A stretch of 64,000 bases of DNA from Hoeflea sp. (GTDB lineage Bacteria > Pseudomonadota > Alphaproteobacteria > Rhizobiales > Rhizobiaceae), in assembly GCF_002733955.1 (NCBI RefSeq), contig NZ_NVXQ01000007.1, positions 124,492 through 188,491 on the forward strand, given 5' to 3'. This document shows, one piece after another, positions 33,250 through 42,531 of the stretch; the stretch's first letter is position 1, and each line of letters begins with the position of its first letter. The notes below the pieces were generated by a model. It saw only the letters and a program-made list of their open reading frames with translations, searched no databases and had not been told where the DNA came from. The position numbers and the translations under genes are program-made.

Positions 33250-33587
33250 GGGACGCGTTTCTGTGGTGATTTTATCACAATATCAAGCGAGGACGTGCGC
33301 ATGGAAACCAAAACGACGGCCGAAATCTGGCGGATCAGCCGAATCTGGGCTAAAAGGCCTCATCTTAAACGCGAACCTGAGGAGGGCTGTCATGCATAAC
33401 ATCTATATCAGCTTTCTTCCGGCGGCCATGGGTCGCTGATCGAACAGGTTTCTCGCGGTTTCAGTTTTCATTGTTAACTTTTCGCCCACTGGGCCGGCTG
33501 TTTTAGCCGTCGCGTGACTCCGCCCCGATTGTGCTTTTGCCGGTGCTTTGCACGCTTGCGGCATGAATATTTGTCAAGGAGACCTCC
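33250..33587. other. 338-nt gap with two tiny overlapping frames
   Basis: Contains GTGATTTTATCAC (about 33272-33284), a short perfect inverted repeat that could bind a regulator. A 32-codon frame (ATG 33301, stop 33397-33399) overlaps by 8 nt a 15-codon frame (ATG 33392, stop to 33439, MHNIYISFLPAAMGR) that has a strong GAGGAGGG ribosome site. Neither resembles a known protein. The rest should hold the promoter of the ABC exporter genes. Confidence 0.35.
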
Positions 33588-35438
33588 ATGTTTGGATGGT
33601 TTGAACGTCGGTTAAATCCGTATCCCGAAGCAACCCCCACCGCGCCGCCCGAAGGGCTGGTGGCGTTTTGCTGGCACTATTCGCGCGATGCGGCGCCGTG
33701 GCTGATCGCCATGAGCCTGCTGACGGCTCTGATTTCCATCGGCGAAGTGATGCTGTTCGGCTTCCTGGGCTCGATTGTCGACTGGCTGGCGACGTCGGAC
33801 CCGCAAGGCTTTCTTGAGCGCGAGTGGGGCCGGCTGGTGCTGATGGGCGCCGTCGTGCTCATCGGTTTGCCGCTGACAGTGCTGCTGGATTCGCTGATCA
33901 TTCACCAGACGCTGCTGGGCAATTACCCGATGATCGCGCGCTGGCAGATGCACCGCTACCTGCTGCGCCAGAGCCTGAGCTTCTTTTCCGACGAATTTGC
34001 CGGACGTGTCGCCACCAAGGTGATGCAGACATCGCTGTCGATCCGGGAATCGGTGATGAAGCTGCTCGACGTGTTCGTCTATGTCTCGGTCTATTTCGTC
34101 GCCATGATCGGCATGGTGGCCAGCGCCGAATGGCGGCTGGTGCTGCCGCTGATGGTCTGGCTGGTGGTCTATATCGGGCTGATCATGCATTTCGTGCCCA
34201 AGCTGAAGCGGATTTCCACCGACCAGGCGGATGCCCGCTCGGCGATGACGGGCCGCGTGGTGGACAGCTACACCAACATCTCGACGGTCAAGCTGTTCTC
34301 GCATGCGGGCCGGGAGGAGAGCTATGCCCAGGAAAGCATGGACATGTTTCTCGAGACCGTGCACCGGCAGATGCGCCAGGTGACGCTGTTCCAGTCGCTG
34401 ATCTATTTCAACAATTCGGTTCTGGTGTTCGCGGTCTCGGCGATGTCGATCAGCTTCTGGCTGACAGGTACTGTCTCGGTTGGCTCGATCGCCATCGTCA
34501 TCGGGCTGTCACTGAGGATCAACGGCATGTCGCAGTGGATCATGTGGGAGGTGTCGGCCTTCTTCGAGAATATCGGCGTGGTTCAGGACGGCATGGGCAT
34601 GATGATCAAGCCGCATGAGGTGGTCGACAGTCCCGACGCGGGCGCGATTGTCGCCAAGAAGGGCGGGATCGCGTTCGAGAATGTCCGCTTTCACTATGGC
34701 AAGCAGAGCGGTGTGATCGAGGATCTGTCGCTTTCCATCAGACCGGGCGAGAAGATCGGCCTTGTCGGGCGCTCAGGCGCGGGCAAGACGACGCTCGTTA
34801 ATCTGCTCTTGAGATTTTACAATCTTGAGTCCGGGCGGGTGCTGATCGATGGTCAGGATATCTCGCAGGTGAGCCAGGACAGTCTCCGGGCTCAAATCGG
34901 CATGGTCAGCCAAGACACTTCACTGCTGCACCGCTCGGTGCGCGACAACATTGCCTATGGCAGGCCGGATGCGAGCGAGGAGGAAATCCTCGAAGCGGTG
35001 CGAAAGGCCAATGCGCACGAGTTCATCGAGGGGCTTGAGGATCTGTCCGGCCGTACCGGGCTGGAGGCGCATGTCGGCGAACGCGGGGTCAAGCTTTCGG
35101 GCGGCCAGCGCCAGCGGATCGCGATTGCCCGGGTGTTCCTGAAAGACGCGCCGATCCTGGTGCTCGATGAAGCCACCTCGGCGCTCGATTCCGACGTTGA
35201 GGCGGCGATCCAGGAAAACCTGTTTGCGCTGATGGAGGACAAGACGGTGATCGCGATTGCGCATCGCTTGTCGACCATTGCGGAAATGGACCGGCTGGTG
35301 GTGCTCGACCAGGGCGAGATCGTCGAGACAGGGACCCATGACGAGCTGATCAAGGCAGGCGGCATCTATGCCGATCTGTGGTCGCGCCAGTCGGGCGGGT
35401 TCATCGACGTGGATGCAGACGCGACGGCGGCGGAGTAA
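33588..35438 (+). CDS. ABC exporter, fused membrane and ATPase domains (1)
   Basis: A 616-residue half-transporter of the MsbA/LmrA type. About six transmembrane helices fill residues 25-320; the ATPase has Walker A GLVGRSGAGKTTLV, Q-loop GMVSQDTSLLHRSV, signature KLSGGQRQR, Walker B ILVLDEATSALD and H-loop IAIAHRLST. It should work as a homodimer or with the next gene product, which is a close paralogue 48 nt downstream. A strong AAGGAGA precedes the ATG at 33588. Substrate unknown; lipids, drugs or peptides are family possibilities. Confidence 0.92.
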   Translation: MFGWFERRLNPYPEATPTAPPEGLVAFCWHYSRDAAPWLIAMSLLTALISIGEVMLFGFLGSIVDWLATSDPQGFLEREWGRLVLMGAVVLIGLPLTVLLDSLIIHQTLLGNYPMIARWQMHRYLLRQSLSFFSDEFAGRVATKVMQTSLSIRESVMKLLDVFVYVSVYFVAMIGMVASAEWRLVLPLMVWLVVYIGLIMHFVPKLKRISTDQADARSAMTGRVVDSYTNISTVKLFSHAGREESYAQESMDMFLETVHRQMRQVTLFQSLIYFNNSVLVFAVSAMSISFWLTGTVSVGSIAIVIGLSLRINGMSQWIMWEVSAFFENIGVVQDGMGMMIKPHEVVDSPDAGAIVAKKGGIAFENVRFHYGKQSGVIEDLSLSIRPGEKIGLVGRSGAGKTTLVNLLLRFYNLESGRVLIDGQDISQVSQDSLRAQIGMVSQDTSLLHRSVRDNIAYGRPDASEEEILEAVRKANAHEFIEGLEDLSGRTGLEAHVGERGVKLSGGQRQRIAIARVFLKDAPILVLDEATSALDSDVEAAIQENLFALMEDKTVIAIAHRLSTIAEMDRLVVLDQGEIVETGTHDELIKAGGIYADLWSRQSGGFIDVDADATAAE

Positions 35439-35486
35439 AGCGATGTTGATATTGCCAAACCCGCCGTCCGCTCTATTGTCTCGTCC

Positions 35487-37355
35487 ATGATTTTCAGACC
35501 CCTGCTCGACCTTTTCGAAGGCTGGATTGATCCATTTGCCCGGCGTTCGAATTACCGGCCGCCAGATTCGACACGCAAGTTCCTCTGGCACTATGTCGGG
35601 CAGGCCAGAGGTGCTTTTGCGGCGATGCTGGCGCTGGGCGGGCTGGTGGCGCTGCTCGAGGCGGCGCTGTTCTATTTCGTCGGGCAGCTGGTTGATGTGC
35701 TCGATTCCTCCGAACCGGCAGCCGGGTGGGACGGGCTGATTTCAGCGCATGGCCCGGCGCTGGCGTTCATGCTGTTTGTCGTGGTGCTGGCACGTTTTGC
35801 CGTCGTGACGATCGCCGCGCTGGTGGAAGAGCAGACCGTGGTGCCGGGGTTTTACAATCTGGTGCGCTGGCAGGCCTATTCGCATGTGGCGCGGCAGAAT
35901 CTGAGCTTTTTCCAGAATGATTTTGCCGGGCGCATCGTCAACAAGGTCTGGTCGGCTGGGCAGGCGACCGGCGATTTCATGGTCTCGCTGCTGCAGGTGG
36001 TGTGGTTCATCATGATCTACACGGTGACCACCATGGCGCTGGTGGCACAGCTTGACTGGCGGTTGTCGGCGCTGGTGCTGCTCTGGGTCGTGGTGTTTGG
36101 TTTCCTGGCCCGGTTCTTCGTGCCGCGCATCCGTCGTCATGCCCGGGCAAGTGCTGAAGCCTCGGCGATGCTCAATGGCCGCATTACCGACAGCTATTCC
36201 AACATCCAGACGCTCAAGCTCTATGCGCGCGACGATGACAATGACCGCTATATCCGCGAGGGGTTTGATCAGTTCATCGCGACCATCATGCCGTTTACCC
36301 GGCACCTGACCGGGGTTCGCGCCTCGCTGGCAGCCCTTTCCGGCGTGATGATCACGGTTATTGCGGCCTTCTCGATCGATCTGTGGCTTGCCGGCGCCAT
36401 CTCGGTGGGCTCGGTGGCGTTTACGCTGTCGCTGGTGCTCAGGCTCAACATGCTGCTGGGCCGGATGATGACCCAGCTCAACGGGCTGATGCGCAATCTG
36501 GGGAACTTGCAGAATTCGGCGGAAATGGTGGCGCGGCCGATCGGTCTGGCGGATGCCGAGAACGCCAGGGAGCTGGTTGTCGACAAGGCGGGCATTCGTT
36601 TTGAGGGCGCCAGCTTCGGCTACAACAGCGACCAGCCGGTGATCGACTCCTTGACGCTCGACATCAAGCCTGGAGAAAAACTCGGCCTGGTCGGCCGTTC
36701 CGGCGCCGGAAAATCGACATTCGTCAATCTGCTGCTGAGGTTTTACGATCTGGAATCGGGCCGGATCGAGATTGACGGGCAGGATATCGCCGCGGTGAAG
36801 CAGGAATCGCTGCGCCATGCGATCGGCATGGTCACGCAGGACACCTCGCTGCTTCATCGCTCGATTCGCGAAAACATCGTCTTTGGCCGTCCCGACGCGG
36901 ATGACGCGGAAATCCTGGAAGCGGCACGGCGGGCCGAGGCGCTCGACTTCATCAATGGGCTTTCCGACCAGCGCGGCCGCAAGGGGCTCGATGCGCATGT
37001 CGGCGATCGCGGGGTCAAGCTTTCAGGCGGCCAAAGGCAGAGAATCGCAATCGCGCGGGTGATGCTGAAGAATGCGCCCATCCTGGTGCTGGACGAGGCG
37101 ACATCGGCGCTGGATTCGGAAGTCGAGGCCGCGATCCAGGAAAATCTTGATGAATTGATGGACGGCAAGACCGTCATTGCCATTGCGCACCGGCTTTCGA
37201 CCATTGCCCGGATGGACCGCCTGGTGGTGATGGACAATGGCCGTATCATCGAAACCGGAACCCATTCCGAATTGATCAAAAGCGGCGGGCTTTATGCCGA
37301 TTTGTGGGCGCGGCAGTCAGGCGGATTCATCGGTGTCGAGGAAGCGGCGGAATAG
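35487..37355 (+). CDS. ABC exporter, fused membrane and ATPase domains (2)
   Basis: A 622-residue paralogue of the preceding protein with the same layout: six helices in the first 330 residues and Walker A GLVGRSGAGKSTFV, GMVTQDTSLLHRSI, LSGGQRQRIAIARV, ILVLDEATSALD. The ends also match (LWARQSGGFIGV versus LWSRQSGGFIDV), pointing to a tandem duplication. Together the two may form a heterodimeric exporter. Start ATG 35487 (MIFRPLLDLFEGW). Confidence 0.92.
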   Translation: MIFRPLLDLFEGWIDPFARRSNYRPPDSTRKFLWHYVGQARGAFAAMLALGGLVALLEAALFYFVGQLVDVLDSSEPAAGWDGLISAHGPALAFMLFVVVLARFAVVTIAALVEEQTVVPGFYNLVRWQAYSHVARQNLSFFQNDFAGRIVNKVWSAGQATGDFMVSLLQVVWFIMIYTVTTMALVAQLDWRLSALVLLWVVVFGFLARFFVPRIRRHARASAEASAMLNGRITDSYSNIQTLKLYARDDDNDRYIREGFDQFIATIMPFTRHLTGVRASLAALSGVMITVIAAFSIDLWLAGAISVGSVAFTLSLVLRLNMLLGRMMTQLNGLMRNLGNLQNSAEMVARPIGLADAENARELVVDKAGIRFEGASFGYNSDQPVIDSLTLDIKPGEKLGLVGRSGAGKSTFVNLLLRFYDLESGRIEIDGQDIAAVKQESLRHAIGMVTQDTSLLHRSIRENIVFGRPDADDAEILEAARRAEALDFINGLSDQRGRKGLDAHVGDRGVKLSGGQRQRIAIARVMLKNAPILVLDEATSALDSEVEAAIQENLDELMDGKTVIAIAHRLSTIARMDRLVVMDNGRIIETGTHSELIKSGGLYADLWARQSGGFIGVEEAAE

Positions 37356-37458
37356 TCCTCCGAATTTTCCGCGACATAGTGCCCTTCTATCCTTGTCCGG
37401 TCTGGACTTCTTAACCTATCCCGCATAGAAACCGCGCGATTGACAGAATTCCGCCGCA

Positions 37459-37488
37459 TTGTCGGCAATGGCCGAATCTGCCTATAGC
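37459..37488 (+). promoter_or_regulatory. Possible petABC promoter
   Basis: TTGTCG (37459-37464), 18-nt spacer, TATAGC (37483-37488), 74 nt ahead of the petA GTG. A reasonable sigma-70 match only; another TTGACA lies at 37440 without a partner. Confidence 0.35.
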
Positions 37489-37561
37489 GGACAGGCCTGA
37501 TCTGCGCGAAGCAGTGGGACGGGATTGTTGTCCAGACGCAGCTTGAAGAGGACGTTGAGCC

Positions 37562-38140
37562 GTGAGTGAGCCAATGACACAAAGCGAAGGCACGGGCGAA
37601 CCGACCCGTCGCGATTTTCTTTACATCGCCACCGGGATGGCGGGCGTGGTCGGCGCGGGCAGTTTCGCCTGGCCGTTCATCGACCAGATGAACCCAGACG
37701 CCTCGACGCTGGCGCTGGCCTCGATCGAGGTCAATGTCGAAAGCCTTGAGCCAGGCATGTCACTGACGGTGAAATGGCGCGGCAAGCCCGTGTTCATCCG
37801 CAACCGCACCGACGAAGAAGTCGCCGAAGCGAAAGCTGTCGCGCTGGACGAGCTCAAGGATCCGGTCGCGCGCAACGCAAACATCGCCGCTGGCTCAGAG
37901 GCAACCGACCTTGACCGCTCCGCCGGTGAAGGCAAGGAAAACTGGATCGTCATGATTGGCTCCTGCACCCATCTGGGTTGCGTGCCGCTTGGCCAGGCCG
38001 GTGAATTCGGTGGCTGGTTCTGCCCATGCCACGGTTCGCACTACGACACGGCTGGCCGTATTCGCAAAGGTCCGGCACCTGAGAACCTTCCGGTTCCGCC
38101 GTTCTCTTTCGTGTCTGACAGCGTCATCAAAATCGGCTGA
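37562..38140 (+). CDS. petA: Ubiquinol-cytochrome c reductase Rieske iron-sulfur subunit
   Basis: A 192-residue subunit of the cytochrome bc1 complex; its 2Fe-2S centre takes an electron from ubiquinol. Cluster ligands are in CTHLGC and CPCHGSHYD. An N-terminal twin-arginine motif (TRRDFLYIATG) and hydrophobic stretch act as Tat signal and membrane anchor. The start is GTG 37562 (MSEPMTQSE); an internal ATG at 37574 would also be possible. First gene of petABC. Confidence 0.96.
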   Translation: MSEPMTQSEGTGEPTRRDFLYIATGMAGVVGAGSFAWPFIDQMNPDASTLALASIEVNVESLEPGMSLTVKWRGKPVFIRNRTDEEVAEAKAVALDELKDPVARNANIAAGSEATDLDRSAGEGKENWIVMIGSCTHLGCVPLGQAGEFGGWFCPCHGSHYDTAGRIRKGPAPENLPVPPFSFVSDSVIKIG

Positions 38141-38154
38141 GGGGGCTTTAGACC

Positions 38155-39456
38155 ATGAGCAGTGATCACTCGACTTACCAGCCAACTTCCGGCATCGGAA
38201 AATGGATCGATTCCCGCCTGCCGCTGCCGCGGCTGGTGCATGACAGTTTCGTCTCCTACCCGGTGCCGCGGAACCTGAACTACGCCTACACCTTCGGCGG
38301 CATCCTGATGGTGATGCTGGTGGTGCAGCTGCTGACCGGCATCGTGCTGGCCATGCATTACGCCGCAGATACCGCGATCGCCTTCCAGTCGGTCGAGAAG
38401 ATCATGCGCGACGTGAATTCCGGCTGGCTGCTGCGCTACATGCATGCCAACGGCGCCTCGTTCTTCTTCGTGGCCGTCTACATCCACATTGCCCGCGGCA
38501 TGTATTACGGCTCTTACAAGGCTCCACGCGAAGTGCTGTGGATCCTCGGCGTCGTCATCCTGCTTCTGATGATGGCAACCGCGTTCATGGGCTACGTGCT
38601 GCCATGGGGCCAGATGTCGTTCTGGGGGGCTACGGTGATCACCGGCTTCTTCACGGCGTTCCCGGGCATCGGCGAGCCGATACAGCAGTTGCTGCTTGGC
38701 GGCTTCGCGGTGGACAACCCGACGCTCAACCGCTTCTTCTCGCTGCACTACCTGCTGCCGTTCATGATCACCGGCGTCGTGATCCTGCACGTCTGGGCGC
38801 TGCACGTGACCGGTCAGACCAACCCGACCGGGGTTGAGGTGAAGACCAAGACCGACACCGTGCCGTTCACGCCTTATGCGACCGTCAAGGACGCGCTGGC
38901 GATGTGCATCTTCCTGATGGTGTTTGCCTACTTCATCTTCTTCATGCCGAACTTCCTCGGCCATGCAGACAACTACATCCCGGCTGATCCGCTGAAGACC
39001 CCGGCGCATATCGTCCCGGAATGGTACTTCCTGCCATTCTACGCCATCCTGCGCGCCATCACCTTCAACATCGGACCGATCGACTCCAAGCTTGGCGGCG
39101 TGCTGGCCATGTTCGGCTCCATCGCGGTGCTGTTCGTGCTGCCGTGGCTCGACACCTCGAAGGTTCGTTCCGCGGTCTACCGGCCCTGGTACAAGCTGTT
39201 CTTCTGGATCTTCGTGGCCAATGCGATCTTCCTCGGCTGGCTTGGCGCCAAGCCTGCGGAAGGCGCCTACACCACCATGGCCCAGATCGCGACTCTGTAT
39301 TACTTCGGCTTCTTCCTGGTCATCCTGCCGGTGCTGGGGCTGATTGAAACGCCCAAGCGTCTGCCGAACTCCATCACCGAAGCCGTGCTCGCCAAAAAGG
39401 GCGGCAATGGCGGGGCTGCGACATCCGCGGCTGCGTCACCAGAAACCCGCGGCTGA
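38155..39456 (+). CDS. petB: Cytochrome b of the bc1 complex
   Basis: A 433-residue integral membrane protein with eight or nine helices, carrying both b haems and the quinol sites. Haem ligands fall in [35 protein letters not shown] and [20 protein letters not shown]; the Qo-site PEWY motif is in [17 protein letters not shown]-terminal extension ([18 protein letters not shown]) is short and polar. 14 nt after petA. Confidence 0.97.
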   Translation: MSSDHSTYQPTSGIGKWIDSRLPLPRLVHDSFVSYPVPRNLNYAYTFGGILMVMLVVQLLTGIVLAMHYAADTAIAFQSVEKIMRDVNSGWLLRYMHANGASFFFVAVYIHIARGMYYGSYKAPREVLWILGVVILLLMMATAFMGYVLPWGQMSFWGATVITGFFTAFPGIGEPIQQLLLGGFAVDNPTLNRFFSLHYLLPFMITGVVILHVWALHVTGQTNPTGVEVKTKTDTVPFTPYATVKDALAMCIFLMVFAYFIFFMPNFLGHADNYIPADPLKTPAHIVPEWYFLPFYAILRAITFNIGPIDSKLGGVLAMFGSIAVLFVLPWLDTSKVRSAVYRPWYKLFFWIFVANAIFLGWLGAKPAEGAYTTMAQIATLYYFGFFLVILPVLGLIETPKRLPNSITEAVLAKKGGNGGAATSAAASPETRG

Positions 39457-39482
39457 GCGGCGCGACGGAAAGGATCTTAAAT

Positions 39483-40334
39483 ATGAAAAAGCTTCTTGCT
39501 AGCATCGTTCCGCTCGCCTTGACCGCCATGATCGGCGTTGCCCCGGCTTTCGCCGCGGAAGAGGAAGGCGGCACCCCGCATTACCCGATCAAGCCTCTCA
39601 AGGAGGTTGACTGGTCTTTTGCAGGTCCGTTCGGAACCTATGACAAGGGTCAGCTGCAGCGCGGCCTCAAGATCTATGTGGAAGCCTGTTCGGCCTGTCA
39701 CTCGATGAACCTGGTTGCGTTCCGCACGCTTGAAGACCTCGGATATTCCGAGGATCAGCTCAAGACGCTGGCCGCGAACTACGAAGTCGAAGACGGTCCC
39801 AACGGCGAAGGCGAAATGTTCACCAGGACTGCCGTCCTGTCAGACTACTTCCCCTCACCGTTCCCGAACCAGGAAGCGGCGGCTTACGCCAACAATGGTG
39901 CGGCACCGCCGGACTTCTCGCTGCTGGCCAAGGCGCGTTATGTCGAGCGCGGTTTCCCGCAGTTCATCTTCGACATCTTCACTGGCTACAACGAGAGCGG
40001 CCCGAATTACATCTATTCGCTGCTGACCGGTTACCAGGAGCCGCCTGCGGGTGTCGAGATTCCGGAAGGGACCTACTACAACCCGTATTTCATCGCCGGC
40101 CCGGCCCTGGCAATGGCGCCGCCGCTGTCTGACGAACTCATCACCTATGACGATGAGGCACCCGAGACAGTCGAGCAGTATGCCAAGGACGTTGCTGCGT
40201 TCATGATGTGGGCGGCTGAACCGCACATGGAAGAACGCAAGCACACCGGCTTCATGGTCATCATCTTCCTGGCGATCTTCGCGTCGCTGATGTTCCTGAC
40301 CAAGAAGTCCGTGTTCGCCAGCAAGGAACACTGA
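39483..40334 (+). CDS. petC: Cytochrome c1 of the bc1 complex
   Basis: A 283-residue c-type cytochrome. Signal peptide MKKLLASIVPLALTAMIGVA..AFA; haem c attachment EACSACHSMN; a second axial methionine region in the C-terminal half (GPALAMAPPLSDELI); C-terminal membrane anchor TGFMVIIFLAIFASLMFLTK. Haem faces the periplasm and passes electrons to cytochrome c. Last gene of the operon, ended by a hairpin at 40363. Confidence 0.96.
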   Translation: MKKLLASIVPLALTAMIGVAPAFAAEEEGGTPHYPIKPLKEVDWSFAGPFGTYDKGQLQRGLKIYVEACSACHSMNLVAFRTLEDLGYSEDQLKTLAANYEVEDGPNGEGEMFTRTAVLSDYFPSPFPNQEAAAYANNGAAPPDFSLLAKARYVERGFPQFIFDIFTGYNESGPNYIYSLLTGYQEPPAGVEIPEGTYYNPYFIAGPALAMAPPLSDELITYDDEAPETVEQYAKDVAAFMMWAAEPHMEERKHTGFMVIIFLAIFASLMFLTKKSVFASKEH

Positions 40335-40362
40335 TAGCCAGCTTTCAGGACCGAGTTCGATT

Positions 40363-40385
40363 ACGCCGCCTGCGGGCGGCGTTTT
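40363..40385 (+). terminator. Terminator of petABC
   Basis: ACGCCGCC-tgcg-GGCGGCGT followed by TTT, 28 nt after the petC stop. Confidence 0.9.
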
Positions 40386-40496
40386 CATGTCCGGGCGGTG
40401 GATTTTGATCCGGCCCGGCAGTTCGTGACCTCAACCAATGCGACTTGCGCAGGACCTGAAGCCGGCGCAGATTGAGACATCCAGCCGGGAGACATC

Positions 40497-41039
40497 ATGT
40501 CTGATCTTGAAAACGAACTTCGCGAATCGATCCGCACCATCAAGGATTACCCCAAGCCGGGCATCCTGTTTCGCGACATCACCACGCTGCTGGGCCAGCC
40601 GCGGGCGTTTCGGCGTGCGGTCGACGAACTGGTTCATCCCTATGCCGGGCTGCAGGTCTCGAAGATCGCCGGTATCGAAGCGCGCGGCTTTATCCTCGGC
40701 GGCGCGATGGCGCACCAGCTGTCGGCCGGTTTCGTTCCAATCCGCAAGAAGGGCAAGCTGCCGCACGAGACCGTGCGGGTGGCCTACAGCCTGGAATACG
40801 GGGTCGACGAGATGGAAATGCACCGCGACGCGGTGGTGGAAGGCGAAAGCGTGATCCTGGTCGATGACCTGATCGCCACCGGCGGCACGGCGGAAGGTGC
40901 GGTCAAGCTGTTGCGGCAGATGGGTGCCAACATTGTCGCGGCCTGTTTCGTGATCGATCTGCCGGATCTGGGCGGGCGCAAGAAGCTCGAAGATCTCGGG
41001 GTGCAGGTGCGTACCCTGGTGTCCTACGAAGGCCACTGA
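40497..41039 (+). CDS. apt: Adenine phosphoribosyltransferase
   Basis: A 180-residue purine-salvage enzyme making AMP from adenine and PRPP. Conserved [37 protein letters not shown] and the PRPP loop [20 protein letters not shown]. Follows petABC by 162 nt with its own likely promoter. Ends before a bidirectional hairpin. Confidence 0.96.
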   Translation: MSDLENELRESIRTIKDYPKPGILFRDITTLLGQPRAFRRAVDELVHPYAGLQVSKIAGIEARGFILGGAMAHQLSAGFVPIRKKGKLPHETVRVAYSLEYGVDEMEMHRDAVVEGESVILVDDLIATGGTAEGAVKLLRQMGANIVAACFVIDLPDLGGRKKLEDLGVQVRTLVSYEGH

Positions 41040-41052
41040 TCAGAAGTGTTCG

Positions 41053-41089
41053 AAGAAAGGGCTGCCCGTTGCCGGTGCAGCCCTTCTTT
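41053..41089. terminator. Bidirectional terminator between apt and maoC
   Basis: GAAGAAAGGGCTGC, 11-nt loop, GCAGCCCTTCTTTG. A- and T-rich tails on both sides let it stop apt (plus) and the maoC gene (minus). Confidence 0.8.
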
Positions 41090-41093
41090 GTGT

Positions 41094-41585
41094 TCAAGGT
41101 GCGGTCTGGTGATTTTCGGGGAACTTGATCAGAGCGGCGGAATCGAAATTCATCACCAGTTCGCCGTCCTTGTTGCGTGCTTCGCAGGTCAATTCGAGGA
41201 TCGACCAGCCGGGGCGTGAATTGAGCGCCCGGGTTCCGCGCACAATGCGGGCATAGGCGAGTTCGTCACCGGCATAGACCGGCTTGAACCAGCGCAAGTT
41301 GCGGAAACCGGGGGAGGGGCCGAACTCGGGCACCGGGCGGCCTTCTTCGATCGCCTTGCGGGTTTCGATCTTGCTGGCTGCGATGTTGAGCTTCATCCAG
41401 ACGGATGCAGTGTGCCAGCCGGAAGCACACAGACCGCCAAAAACGCTCTTCTTTGCGGCTTCCGGGTCGACGTGAAAGCGCTGCGGGTCAAACTGGCGGG
41501 CAAACTCGATGATCGATTCCGCGGTGAAAACATAGGTGCCCAGCTCGCGGCGGGCGCCGGGTTCATATGAGGGGTCAAAGCTCAT
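41094..41585 (-). CDS. MaoC-like hydratase-fold protein (1)
   Basis: A 163-residue hot-dog-fold protein of the MaoC dehydratase group, with FAREFDP-like FARQFDPQRFHVDPEAA, FGGLCASGWHTASV and GDELAYARIV. The D..H pair of the hydratase motif is present (FDPQRFHVD), which supports action on enoyl-CoA-type thioesters. Substrate unknown. Its stop region lies at the shared hairpin; its start overlaps the stop of the second maoC by ATGA, so the two are coupled. Confidence 0.88.
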   Translation of the reverse strand: MSFDPSYEPGARRELGTYVFTAESIIEFARQFDPQRFHVDPEAAKKSVFGGLCASGWHTASVWMKLNIAASKIETRKAIEEGRPVPEFGPSPGFRNLRWFKPVYAGDELAYARIVRGTRALNSRPGWSILELTCEARNKDGELVMNFDSAALIKFPENHQTAP

Positions 41586-42055
41586 GTGTCCGCGCTCCCC
41601 GGGTTTCGGAGGCGGATCATCACCGGGTTCTCCGATTCCAGCACCGTCTCGCCGGACTGGTTTCGCAATTCGTGGCGCAAATGCAGGATGCCGATGCCGG
41701 AGCGGGACTGGGATTCCCGACCGTCGAGGACACGGGTTTCACCGGACAGGACATCGCCAGCGAGCACGGGTTTCTTCCACTTGACGAAGTCGACGCCCGG
41801 CGCACCTTCGGCAGCGGCGCGCAGCAGATAGGAATCGGCCATCATCCGCATCATCATGGAACAGCTGTGCCATCCCGATGCGGCGAGACCGCCCAGGATC
41901 GACTCCTTGCCGGCCTCGGCATCAAGGTGCATCGGCTGGGCGTCGTACTCCATGGCAAAGGCTATGATTTCATCGGCGGTGACATGTTTCGGACCGAGCG
42001 GGAACACGGTTCCGGGCGGCATGTCTTCAAAATGGAGAAGATTATCGTCTGGCAT
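41582..42055 (-). CDS. MaoC-like hydratase-fold protein (2)
   Basis: A 157-residue paralogue: AFAMEYDAQPMHLDAEAGKE, LGGLAASGWHSCSMMMRMMA, GDVLSGETRVLDGRESQSRS. Y-D-x-x-P-x-H matches the hydratase motif. The ATG at 42055 starts near the fold; a TTG at 42076 would add seven residues and places the gene 3 nt from other signals. Pairing of two MaoC proteins suggests a heteromeric hydratase. Confidence 0.87.
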   Translation of the reverse strand: MPDDNLLHFEDMPPGTVFPLGPKHVTADEIIAFAMEYDAQPMHLDAEAGKESILGGLAASGWHSCSMMMRMMADSYLLRAAAEGAPGVDFVKWKKPVLAGDVLSGETRVLDGRESQSRSGIGILHLRHELRNQSGETVLESENPVMIRLRNPGSADT

Positions 42056-42284
42056 GGAAATGGATCGCTTCCTCAATGTCGAATGGCAAGAACCTAGTCG
42101 ATTTCATTTAGGTGTGAAAGGTTTGCTGCGGCCGACAGCACAAATTGCGCTGCGTCACCAAAACCCACCGGCTGCAGGCCGCGAGCCTGCGCTGCTTGAT
42201 CCTTGTCAAAGCAGTTCGGCATTTATCTGTTAATCACTATGTATTCGGGCATTGTGTCCGGTCATCGCAACAGGAGTTATGAAC

Positions 42285-42491
42285 ATGCTCAAGAACAATG
42301 TTGGCGGTCTCGACCGCGCGGCTCGGGTGATTGCCGGTTTGGTGCTGCTGGGGCTGTTTTTCGCCTATCCGGAAGCGTCATGGCGCTATCTTGCGCTGAT
42401 CGGCGTTATCCCGCTGTTCACCGGCCTGTTCGGCACCTGTCCGCTCTACTCGCTGTTCGGCCTGTCGACCTGCCCGGTCAAGAAGGCCTGA
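42285..42491 (+). CDS. DUF2892 inner-membrane protein (YgaP-like)
   Basis: A 68-residue protein, MLKNNVGGLDRAARVIAGLV..., with two short transmembrane helices (VIAGLVLLGLFFAYP, WRYLALIGVIPLFTGLFGT) and the family's CPLYSLFGLSTC cysteines. No rhodanese domain is attached. The ATG at 42285 is chosen over 42279 because AGGAG is then 8 nt away. Role unknown, often linked to sulfur or thiol chemistry. Confidence 0.85.
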   Translation: MLKNNVGGLDRAARVIAGLVLLGLFFAYPEASWRYLALIGVIPLFTGLFGTCPLYSLFGLSTCPVKKA

Positions 42492-42531
42492 CGCTCCTGT
42501 ATTGAAGACTATGGCGCAAAGGGCGTTCGGG

